A stretch of DNA of 64,000 nt from Sipunculus nudus (lineage: Eukaryota > Annelida > Sipuncula > Golfingiida > Sipunculidae), in assembly GCA_026874595.1 (NCBI GenBank), contig CM049316.1:66614676-66678675 (forward strand). The letters are read 5' to 3'. Under the pieces are notes generated by a model. The model saw only the letters and a program-made list of their open reading frames with translations. It was not told the origin of the DNA and did not search any database. This document shows, piece by piece, positions 1-10,170 of the stretch. Position 1 is the first letter of the stretch; each line of letters opens with the position of its first letter. Both the position numbers and the translations under genes were made by a program.

Positions 1-830
1 TATTATGAATTGTCTGAAAGTCATACGTCGGAAGTGCATATGGTGAATGCCAAAGTGCGGTTGGGATTGTCGGTATACTAAAGGGCCAACATGTTCCGCA
101 AGTGATCGTCCGAGTTTGCTTACAGAGTTTTAAAATTTACATGCACTTGTTGGTGAAGGTACAAGTTTACACAAGCATATTGCTATCTCTAAATGTATAG
201 GATACGTGGGATAGCTCCAAATATGCCAAACCAATAATATGCAGCCGCGTTCTGATTACCCTGCCGATCTGTGTGTCAGGCAAGTGGCACGCGCCCTATT
301 GTTGTTGATTGCGCAATAGGCTATCCTCGCGGGGCAATGAACCTGAACGACTTCACATCTCGCTATCTCGAGTTCACACCTAAGGTGCGATCTGTCCCAC
401 CTCCGTCACACCAGCGGGTTTGCCGAAAGTAAGTGGCCAAAATACGCCCAAATATAAAACTAGACAGATTTTTATGCGGTCCTCGCTTTCGTTTGATTCT
501 AAGGAATACTTCTACACGGTATCAATTTTACACTTCAGCGGGTCATGAACTTATTCACGATAAAGGACGAGAGCCGTGGATATTTTCACGCTCCCAAAAC
601 CTTTCTTGCTTTCGAGTTATCAAGCGCACTGATGAATTACAAATTTTACTATTTCATGACAAGAAACCAATTTATAAATGAACTACTACTCACCTGCGCA
701 GAGTTTATTGATAAATTTAAGAGATTTCTTACTAAAAATTGCTAATAAATTCATGACGAGTATACCCGTCATAGGCACTGGGGGAATCAGAAAATATGAC
801 TATACTCGTCATAGGCAGCGAAAGTGTTAA
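1..830. repeat. Interspersed repeat, copy A, ending at TTAA (piggyBac-like end?)
   Basis: This 830 bp block is repeated in the same orientation at 32258-33088, with scattered substitutions and small indels; the match stops in both copies at the same GTGTTAA. The last ~80 bp hold two near-palindromes of the form ATGACGAGTATAC(C/T)CGTCAT, followed by GGCAGCGAAAGTG and TTAA. A TTAA border with subterminal ATGACGAG palindromes recalls piggyBac-type DNA transposons, which is inference from memory of that family. No transposase can be read here; the short open frames are broken. The left end lies outside the window. Confidence 0.55.
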
Positions 831-1087
831 CCCGATCTTATGAACAACCTCATTAATCAACCTGTCAACATATGTATCTGATTGCCCAGTAAGACAGTAA
901 CATGTGCCACAGTACAGGCATGATGGTGGGGCTAACAACACAGGGTTGTGACCAGGATACCAGGTAAATGTGACATTTTTAACTGGCTATAACATTTTTA
1001 ATACAATGTTTAACCATAAAATAATTACTTTCTGCATTACTGGACATGTTTGGCTATTTATAACAAGTAATGTTTGGTTGATTTCAT
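831..1087. other. AT-rich spacer before the tandem array
   Basis: About 257 bp of AT-rich sequence between the TTAA end of the repeat and the first tandem unit. No gene, RNA or repeat was recognised. Confidence 0.5.
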
Positions 1088-1495
1088 TTTTTACAATCAG
1101 TGTAACACCCTAAATTCATTGTGTCAGGCAATTATAGACGAACACTTGATCACTTCAATGCTCAAAATAGACCTAAATAGGTGGATACATTGTGCTGGTT
1201 TGACCGTTTTTATCACATTTTATCTATCGGACATTTTAACAGGTGCCTAATTATTTTCTCTTTTAATTTATCAACAATATGAGAAGACCAGCAGTTGTTA
1301 AAATTAATATAAATCAATATGAATGATTAAGAATTAAAGTGTTGTACACTGGCTTGATGACTGGAAATGTTATAAATATAAATAGTGAACCTCACAGAAA
1401 TCTGAAATGTTACTATTATATGAACCAATAATATTCCTTCCTGAGAGTATGTTTTAACTGGATATTTTATCTTGTGACGTTAGTACATGTGATCC

Positions 1496-3732
1496 ATGAT
1501 GTCACATTCATTTGAATTTCATAGACAGAGTCTGGCACAGTTGTGCCGTATATGTGGTAAAAGGGCCCAAACGAAACCCAAGAAAACTAAACGTCAAGCT
1601 CATCTATGTAGAGACATTAAAGAAAGAATTGCTGAAACATATGGCATTGGTATTGGAACAGACATCACAGAAACCCATCCTACAGAGCTCTGTGACAGAT
1701 GTTATCTGAAATAGTTCAATTTGAAAAGAAATTCATCTGATAAATATGTTGATTTGTTGAAAATTGAAAAAGAAAGGGCACAGTCAATCAATGTGCAGTG
1801 GAAGGCCCATAAGAGAAATGCAACACTTTTGGAATGTTTTGCCTGTCACTCTTACTGTCAAGGAACACTACCTGGATGCAGGAAAAATCCTAAAAAGGGT
1901 AGACCAAAATTTATTCCAGATAATCTGCAGTTCAACCATACAGGGCTTGATATAATAGACTTCTCCAGTGAAACTGGTCCTTATGACACAGATATGAGCT
2001 GCTTTAAAATTGACGAAATCAATGATATACACAGAAAAATGAAAATTTGTGTAATATGTGAAAACATATTCAGTTTCAATTCTGTTAAAACACAGTTTGA
2101 CCATTACGTCTGTGCCACTTGTCGTAGTCAGAGGTTTAAAGCAGGTCTATCCAACACTATCACATGTCAAACCTGCAATACACAGTTACCTTTCTATCAG
2201 TAATAAAAATAGACAAGAGGTTTCGTGATCAACTAGCACTCTTAAATATTCAGTGTAAAACGTGTTCTAAAGTGGCTTCACTTGGGAGATACACAAGCAT
2301 AACTGTTCAAGCAACAGCAAATTGGGAGACGGAATGGGGAAATGACTATTACTGATTCAGAATCTGCAGAAATCTCTAGCCAATAACAAATGTCATCTTA
2401 CGGTACCTTGTCAACACCCTTTTTATTATCACAAAATCGGAGATCCAGCTGCAGAGGTCTGCACGGGGGCGATGTACAAGGAGGGATTTATCTATGATCA
2501 AATCAAATCACAAGCGATTCACGAGAGAGGGGAATGGGATAAAAGCATTACCAAAGCAGTACGACAATTGTGTTTACGGACCACTGCTTCATACAGACAT
2601 CAAATATGTATGTGTTTTTTTTTTGTTTGTTTTATTAATAATATAACAAGTTTCTGCATTTAATGGTCCATTTTGATTAAATATATGCCACAGCCGACAT
2701 GTTTATTAAATATTGATATCCTTTTTGCAGGTCTGTCCACCATATCTACATATATTGTTGGACTTGTGAAAAAAACATCACGATATGCCTGTGGAGCAGT
2801 GTCATTCCTTGAACTTGCACAAGATATTGCTGAGACTTCACAGGAAATAGGAAACAGAGTCTTCTACAGATATGTTCAATCATTAAGGGACGTAATCCCA
2901 ATTCAAAAGAGGAAAATAACCTAGCTCAGCAAGATCACAAAATTGGATGACAATGAAGACCTTACACTAGTAGCACTAAAGCAAAAGAAGGGAGAAATAG
3001 AAAAGCTCATTTCAGAACTGGTAAATTTACTGTTATTGGTCTTGATTATTTGATAATATAATTGTTAATAAATGGCATCAATAAACAGCATACCATGCAT
3101 TTTAATTACGTAATTTAATGAAAGAGAATTTTAAAGTGATTCATTGATCATTGTTTTTTAGGAATAAAATATTCAAAAGATGATGCGTGTGACACTTACA
3201 GAAAGATCTTGACCAGTAACAGCCTATATTAATGAAATTCTCCAATGGCACGGCATCGCAGTCCAGGCGTATCACAGTCTTAGCTTGATAGGGAATCACT
3301 GCCATAAATACTTGCAGGTCAGAAGAAGCCAATAGTGTATCTAATTTTGTTTGAATATGGAATCTCCTGTATCATCAATATAATTTAACATTCAAAATAA
3401 TGACCGACTTCATTTTAAATACTTAATAATGACCGACCTTATTTTAAATATATACTATCGTGTTTCTTTTAGAAAAAGGTGTACGAAGACGTGTCGACAG
3501 AGGTGGAAAACAAAACTAAGTCCATGACGACCAAACGTCTGCTACATAATGTAGCGTTTAGCATACGTCAGGAATTCACTGGTTTAAATGAAAGATTTTC
3601 TGTGGTGCACCTTAATTTATCACATGACAAACCAATCAACAGTGGAAAGCTAGCAGCTATAGGTGTGTATTTTCTTCAATATCACTCCACTATGAATACT
3701 TGCGGTTCTGTGTAAAAGCAGAGCATACACCC

Positions 3733-3792
<60 letters not shown>

Positions 3793-4036
3793 GAGATACA
3801 AACATCTTTTCCTTGAAGACCATGTGGTTCCATGGATACAATCGTGGGGATTTGGTATAGGTCTACACGGCGAACAAGGAGGAGAGGGAATGCATGCAGA
3901 ATTTAACAAATTGTGTAGAAAAACCTGTGCAATCAAGCAGCCTTGGAACAGATTACTTGCCACCATGAGGGATCATCACACCGGAGTTTGTCCGAACCTT
4001 CACAAATTAATTCCATCACACAATCCACGGAAATAG
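1496..4036 (+). pseudogene. RAG1-N-terminus-like transposase gene, copy 1 (N-RAG-TP-like), decayed
   Basis: The start is chosen at ATGATGTCACATTC. Residues ~17-20 read CRIC and ~63-69 read HPTELCDRC; a W-x-x-H followed by two Cys pairs (ECFACH, GC) comes next, and then a RING-like run CVIC...HYVCATC...CQTC. This order matches the Cys pairs, W..H..C..C segment and RING of vertebrate RAG1's N-terminal region. Later exons lack RAG1-core similarity; the last one has LEDHVVPWI and [13 protein letters not shown], where a Glu could belong to a DDE-type transposase. Probable introns with GT..AG borders: 2608-2730, 3021-3161, 3318-3472 and one holding a (TA)n run before 3792. In-frame stops at 1712 and 2201 and frame changes mean it is probably dead. 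N-RAG-TP elements of Aplysia are the known precedent; no search was run. Confidence 0.7.
3733..3789. repeat. (TA)n microsatellite in the last intron of transposase copy 1
   Basis: About 57 bp of nearly pure TA, ending in CAG|AGAGATAC, which looks like a splice acceptor. The corresponding tracts in units 2 and 3 differ in length and interruptions. Confidence 0.9.
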
Positions 4037-4378
4037 ACTCGGGTTACCTGATGTTCCACAATAATGGATTCAAATGAATAATAGTAATGTTAATCATCAA
4101 AACCGGTTTACATCATTTTAATGTGTATTCATTTTCAATCTGTTATATAAGTTTATGGAAGAGCCATAACGTACAAGTGTGAAAAAAGTGTAAAAGTGTG
4201 ATTTTAAATGATGGTCATATATATGCTCATACAGAATATGATGTGTATTCATTATTAACTCTTTTATAAGCTTGCGATGGAGAGAGAATACACAAGTTTG
4301 AAAAAATGTGTAAAAGTGTAATTCCTAATGGTGGTCATATAATATATTAATATATGCTACATTTAGACTATTAGCCTT
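4037..4378. other. Transposase 3' flank and deletion junction (unit 1)
   Basis: No gene. It contains two related ~120 bp stretches, each with ATGTGTATTCATT and GTGTAAAAGTGT, so this is a short degenerate direct repeat. At ~4373 the sequence TTTAGACTATTAG joins straight to CCTTACACATTGC, whereas units 2 and 3 have 0.54-0.69 kb in between. Confidence 0.6.
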
Positions 4379-4384
4379 ACACAT

Positions 4385-4829
4385 TGCTACACACACAGCT
4401 CGCTCAAGTCATTAAGTGGCAAAACTGGTAACTGCGGTGAGGTGAGACGTGAAAATTCGAAGTCAATGTGATTTTCTCCTACGTATAAAGCATTACTACC
4501 AATGATAATTTCATAATTTTCAGGTCGTGAACAACAAAGAAGAAAAGGGGTGGGAGTTGGTTGAATTGTACATATGTTACGCCCCTAACCCACAATTTTG
4601 CGCCTGTGACCGCTTGTAGCCCGAAGGGAGGGGGGAGGAATTTAGAAGTAACTGAGGGTTTCCATTTTGCAATTTTTTTGAAAACTTCAAACCGTATCAA
4701 ACTTCGGGATGCTCCTTTGTCTAAGAGAGCCTGAAAGGAGTGATTTTGAAAATGTATCGGAAGAAAAGAACCCCATGTGGCGTTGATACGTTGCTTACAA
4801 GTTTCTTGGCTGGAACATTGAGTAATCAA
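4385..4829 (-). pseudogene. Retroelement aspartic protease fragment, copy 1
   Basis: Read on the minus strand, FQALLDKGASRSLIRFEVFKKI matches the active-site loop of retropepsins, in which D-T/S-G-A is catalytic. Here the Thr is Lys, and units 2 and 3 retain DTGA. After a frameshift the reading continues with IIIGSNALYVGENHIDF, resembling the usual IxLGxDfL...a.IDF segment near the C-terminus of Ty3/Gypsy-type proteases. No reverse transcriptase follows; the sequence runs into the deletion junction and then into the oppositely oriented transposase. It is a truncated relic. The exact retroelement clade is not assignable by eye. Confidence 0.6.
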
Positions 4830-4849
4830 GTGCAGTATCTTGGTCTAAC

Positions 4850-5420
4850 GGTTGGGGAGGGACCTGTTCCTGGCTGGGCTGAACGCAACAATGTGTAGGT
4901 TGTATGAAACAATGGCAACACGTCGCACGTTTATACACCATATCCTCCTAGGCGTGAACTATGGGCTCAATGTGCCTACTGGGCCGGTCATAAAGCGAGC
5001 TAGTATCACCAGAGGCGCGGCCACAAAGGCCTGGAGCTTAACGGTATTGCCTGGTTGGAGTGTCAGGCTGAGAATACCCGCGGGGCGAGTAATTGCGCCT
5101 TGGCGAGGGCGGCGGAGCGTGACGAGCCAGGTCTCGTATTAAGGAGAGGCACTCGGCTTTGACATGAACTTTTTGGAGTTGAAACACTGTATACGATTAG
5201 CTGTACGCGAGAGCCCCCCCCCCCCCAAGTAGCTTACGGTCGGCCCATGTCCCGTGAGCGAGTTTTGGCTTGAAATGGTCGGATGGAGTCGACCTCCATG
5301 GGGGTCTCGTCGTGGTCGAGCTCATTATAGCACGCGATTTCATCCGATTTGGAGAGGGCGGCCTGCATGGCCTTGTCAAGGGAAGGTTGGGTACACGCTG
5401 CTAAAGCAATATTGTTTTCT
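4850..5420 (-). pseudogene. Possible gag-like relic upstream of the protease, copy 1
   Basis: On the minus strand, just upstream of the protease, there is a Pro/Arg/Ser-rich open stretch interrupted by a 12-nt C run at ~5215-5226 (G run on the coding strand). Across it the frame is lost. The position before a protease and the basic composition fit the end of a gag gene, but no zinc knuckle or capsid motif was recognised. The plus-strand frame at 4852-5142 is treated as a shadow. Confidence 0.25.
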
Positions 5421-5429
5421 AAAAGACCA

Positions 5430-6284
5430 TTACAGTAAGTATTAACGAGTTCCTTTTCGTCTGTCGCTGAACGTGTATCATTGGGTACGCTTGGCGGGCA
5501 GCCCTACGGAAATCGTCATTGTAAAATTTTAGTGTGGAACGCGGGTCTTGGGTGCGTATTTTGACTTTTTTTTCTTAATTGTTGGACTTCATTATCATGG
5601 CCAGTTGGGGTTTTTACTTGTTTAAAGGGCCTACCGTGTTCATCTTGGAGGGTACACATTTCCGTGTGCTCTAAATAAAAATCGTCAACTGACTCCCTAA
5701 TTTCCCCACTAATAGTAGCTTGGGGACTTGTGGTTGAAATTCAGTGATATTCACATCAACTCCGACACATCGCCAGCAGCTGCGATCAAGATCAAGCTGA
5801 TACAAATAGGATGTGGCCACGTAAACAAAGCTGTCTAGGGTAATTCAATAGATTGAGATTATATCAGGGACTGCATTCACCCAGACGAGGGCCTGGTTCA
5901 GAGCTATAGAATTAGCATACATTGATTTGGAAGGGAATGATGATGCGATCATTGAAGTAGTTAAAGGCAATCACGCCAATACACCAAACACGCTTTAACC
6001 GGAAGCCTCGTGCAATATGTTTGTATGCACTGCCACGTCACCGATACCTTCCCCAATGTAGTTCCCTGGATTTAGGAAATGTCTGACAAAAAACATATTT
6101 TTATTGTAATATTTGGAATTAATTGTTGTATACTCTATAATTGCTCCACTGACTTAATTATTGTAATTTACTATTCCTATGCACAACATGTTGATTTCGA
6201 TGTACAGGCATTTTGAGTGCACGGGCATTGAGCATTAATCTATGATACCCATAAATAGACCTCCCGTGTGGAGAATGGGGCTTG
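5430..6284. other. Unassigned part of unit 1
   Basis: About 850 bp conserved among the three units. It may include the upstream part of the minus-strand retroelement, but all frames are broken and nothing was recognised. Confidence 0.4.
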
Positions 6285-7200
6285 ATTGTCTTTGTTATTA
6301 CTTGTGCTGCCCTTTGTGGGGTTTAGTCTGATAGAGGAGGTGATTTGTTGTTGCCTGTGCTGCCGTCTGTTGAGTAATAGTCTGATAGAGTGGCGGTTTT
6401 CTCGGTGCGCCGCTCCTGCTACACTGTGTAGGGTAACGATCTGATCAAGTCGAGGTTGTGCTTGTTCTGTTTCTTGTGCTGCCACCTATAGGTAACTGGA
6501 GTAATGGTTGAGGTGCTGCAGGCCTGCTCTGGTTATGTTGCTTTTGCTGCTTACTATAACGAATTGTCTGATAGAGAAGTGGCTGGACTGCTTGTGTAAC
6601 TTTCTGGCCCTCTCTAGAGGAAAGTCTGATAGTTTCACAGGTTATGTTCCTTGTGTTGCCCTGTGTAGGGATTTGTCTTATTGTCGAAGGGATGTGCTGG
6701 TTGTGTTATTGGTGCAGTAATCATTAGGTAATAGTCTGACAGAGTAGTGGTTGTGTTGGTTGTTGGTGCTGCCATCTATAGGGGAAAAGTCTGATGGAAT
6801 AGTGGTTGTGATGATTGTGTTACTTGTGCTGAGATCTATTGGGTGGTATAGTCTTAACTAGCTTGGCTTTGTTGGTTCTTCTGCTTGTCCTTCCCTATAC
6901 AGGGTGACAGTCTGATTGAGACGGGGTTTACTGGTTATTTTGTTTGTGATATCATCATTAGGGGACTAGTCTGATAGAGACGCAGTTTACTGGTGATTTT
7001 TTGTGTGTGCTATCATATGTAGGGGAACAGTCTGATAGAAACGGGGTTTGCAGGTTATATTGTTTGTGCTGTCATCTTTAGTGCACTAGTCTGTTAGTGG
7101 AGGGGTTGCGCTGGTTGTCATGCTTTTGCAGCCCCCTAGAGAGCAATATTATGAGAGAAGAGGGAGATATGTTAGTTGTGGTGCTTTTGCTGCAATTTAC
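6285..7200. repeat. Degenerate 58-60 bp minisatellite, unit 1
   Basis: About 15 imperfect repeats, each carrying a variant of AGTCTGATAGAG, then GGTT...GGTTGTGTT and CTTGTGCTGCC. The AGTCTGAT core recurs at roughly 58-60 bp spacing (for example near 6730, 6790, 6910, 6970, 7030). T/G-rich on the plus strand. Short frames through it are products of the repeat. Confidence 0.75.
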
Positions 7201-9762
7201 TGTTACTGTACTAAGCTTAGAAAAAACAACGAAATAAGTTACTCATGATTACCCTATACGACATGATATGATAAAAAATAAGTTTAACAAATATTTTTGT
7301 ACCCCATAAAACGCCTCCCTACCAAACCTCCCGATTCCAGTCGTAATCAGCTGATATTGATACTTTGGTTATCAAAGAGCCAAAGAGCCCGGATATAATT
7401 ATTGTATAATATAATGAATTCAGTAATAAATGATGTATTAAGTGCATATAACTGATATATAAATTCTTAAAGACAACACAATCATTAAAAGCAGTGCTTA
7501 GCTAGAAAATATCCCTACTACTAATATATTCAAGCCGACGTAATTTAAATGAAACTTGGGCGCCGTCTACCGCTAATGACAGGATAGAATATGTAAAAAG
7601 AAGCCGCCATATTATTTAAGAATTAATTATAATATCCCCTGCACCCACGCAGTTTTATATGAGTAATTAGCTCTCAGAGGACGCAATTTCCATTTGACGA
7701 ACTCCGCGAATCTTGAGTGTTTGCTGACCAGTAGAGCAAATTAGCAGATAAACAATATGTACCTTACGACAACTTTTGAGAAATCATCTTGTCGAACTTG
7801 GAATTCATTATGGTAGGGACCCTCAAAACGTGACATACGGTATATCATTACTGTCGCATTTCTCTTTCAGAAAAGCAAGAAAAGTTTATTTATAGGAAAA
7901 GGTTAACTGTAAAACCTCTCATTGCCCATAGAGTTTTATAATGGAAAATTAAATAACTAATTTATAACGTAAGTGAATGTGACCCAGGTCAGAGGACAGT
8001 ACATCTAATGTCAGTGATGGTGTTATGAAAAAGAAATTTCTGTTGTGAATTAAACAATTAGGTTTGAATTTAAGAAGGAAGACTGAAGTGCTTTTCAGGC
8101 AAAGCGTTGTACTAATTTAGAACTAGAGGTGAACGAGGGAAACAGGGACGCTCACGGATCCACATATCCGGCTGGTGGGTTAAAAGTCCACAGCAGTGGC
8201 GTGACCTATCTATCTGCGTAGCAGTACAGAACCTTATTGCTGACACCTGCAGTCATAAAGACTTTGTATCAGATAAGGCTTAACTTTCATAAGCATGGAT
8301 AAAGTCTCAAAATCTAGGATGACCACCTAATTATATTATTCCTTCAGCTTAACGATGCTACTAGCTACAACAATTCCAGGTCATACTATATTATTAATGG
8401 AAATGTTAGTACGCAAATGTCTGGTTTCCTATCCTTGTTTGAATCGTAAAATATCCTATATCCTATTTGCTCTTGTATAAGTTCATATTTTGACAGTGTT
8501 AACGTGAAGAGTACAACAGTTATGCTCCTAGAAATGCAAATCTGTTTCACTCCTCAATATGAATAGTTTGCCTAAGCTTCTTCTGCACTTCTTATTGCGT
8601 TTTGAAGCGAAGCAGATTAATTCCGAAAAATCTCAAGAATGCTAACTGATGAGTAGCTTGTCGCACGTGCTCGGTAACTATCGTTCAGAATGCCTACGTT
8701 GTGCGCAGCAGTTGCTCGGTGGTTAATTCGTAGTAACTAGAAGCTCTTACGACCAAAAACTGCAGATATTTTGTATTGAACCCGTTTTACCTACGTTCCG
8801 CCTCGTGTCTGATTCGAAGCTGCATCTTCGGACTTCTGAGTGGCCTATTTATTGTTATTTCATCAGGGCCGAATCGCTCGGAATTTCGTAAGCTTCGATA
8901 TCTTTCCCTTTGTTTGGAACAAACACTCACAAAAACACACCCATACACACACAAACGAGGATAAAAGCAAAACGTCTTGGCGGAGGTAATTTGGCCAAAA
9001 ACAAATTTATGGTTCTCAGGCACTTTTATTTCTGATAACAGTGCGGGCTGCGGTATTTTATTTTTGACATTTTTGTATGTTTCGATGAAAATTTCATACA
9101 ATCAGGGAAGAACTTTAAAATATCTTTTTTTTTTCTAAACAGGTAAAAGCACTAGATACATTGGATTACTTATCTTCTTGGAAGATAAAAATCAAAATAA
9201 TTTTTTTATGCGGGGGTTAAATTGACGCGGGCATGAGAACCATACCTTTTATTTATTTTTTGACCGACTGTTTTGATATTTATCTTTATCTATCAGCAGT
9301 TGGCGCACACAGCTGTCCGCCACCTGTTGTACGCAGCTAACAGCCAAAGCCGAGACTATATCATCCCGGGGTTTTTCATCTGAATAAAAATACGGAAAGG
9401 GGTTAACTGTGAATGGGTACTTGCTGTACAAAAAGGAGAGGTTTGTATCAGTGTAAAACTAGCTCTCCATATTCTGTGGGAAGATACCACAATTACGTAA
9501 ATGTAGGTATTATAAGTCATTTTAATAAGATTGCTGACAGGGTTGAAATTTATATTCCTACAATTAAAAATCTTTGACCGTTCAACGGGATAATGCTGTA
9601 CTTTAAAAGTCAGTACTTTATTCGACTCCTTTTGAAAAATAGTATGAAAGTTGCCAATTTAATTAATAACACATGATAATATCATATATTAAGTACTTAA
9701 TGGGGGTGTGGTTGTGGTCAACACGGTATCATGGTAAAGTATATAAATTAATACCTATACTA
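7201..9762. other. Gene-free 2.5 kb tail of unit 1
   Basis: AT-rich and conserved with unit 2. It includes a short CA-rich run at ~8928-8953 and poly-T runs near 9127. Open frames are short, overlap on both strands and have no recognisable domain. No promoter, RNA gene or LTR was identified. Confidence 0.5.
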
Positions 9763-10170
9763 TTTTTACAATCAGTGTAACACCCTAAATTCATTGTGTC
9801 AGGCAATTATAGACGAACACTTGATCACTTCAATGCTCAAAATAGACCTAAATAGGTGGATACATTGTGCTGGTTTGACCGTTTTTATCACATTTTATCT
9901 ATCGGACATTTTAACAGGTGCCTAATTATTTTCTCTTTTAATTTATCAACAATATGAGAAGACCAGCAGTTGTTAAAATTAATATAAATCAATATGAATG
10001 ATTAAGAATTAAAGTGTTGTACACTGGCTTGATGAGTGGAAACGTTATCAATATAAATAGTGAACCTCACAGAAATCTGAAATGTTACTATTATATGAAC
10101 CAATAATATTCCTTCCTGAGAGTATGTTTTAACTGGATATTTTATCTTGTGACGTTAGTTCATGTGATCC

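Larger units (their letters stand above)
1088..9762. repeat. Tandem array unit 1 (~8.7 kb)
   Basis: First of three direct tandem copies of a composite segment. The left border is at TTTTTACAATCAGTG, which recurs at 9763 and, with one change, at 18975. The units align almost base for base over kilobases, with roughly a percent or two of differences by eye, so the amplification is recent. Order inside the unit: RAG1-N-like transposase relic (+), protease/gag relic (-), ~60 bp minisatellite, then 2.5 kb without recognised genes. Compared with units 2 and 3, this unit lacks about 0.54-0.69 kb between the transposase and the protease. Confidence 0.9.

Noticed and set aside
4852-5142. 96-codon plus-strand frame conserved in all three units
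   Set aside because: Conserved only because the DNA is recently duplicated; it is antisense to the protease/gag relic and has no domain.
8787-9101. 104-codon minus-strand frame and overlapping plus-strand frame in the unit tail
   Set aside because: Not preserved as a full frame in unit 2 or 3 because of indels, and no domain.
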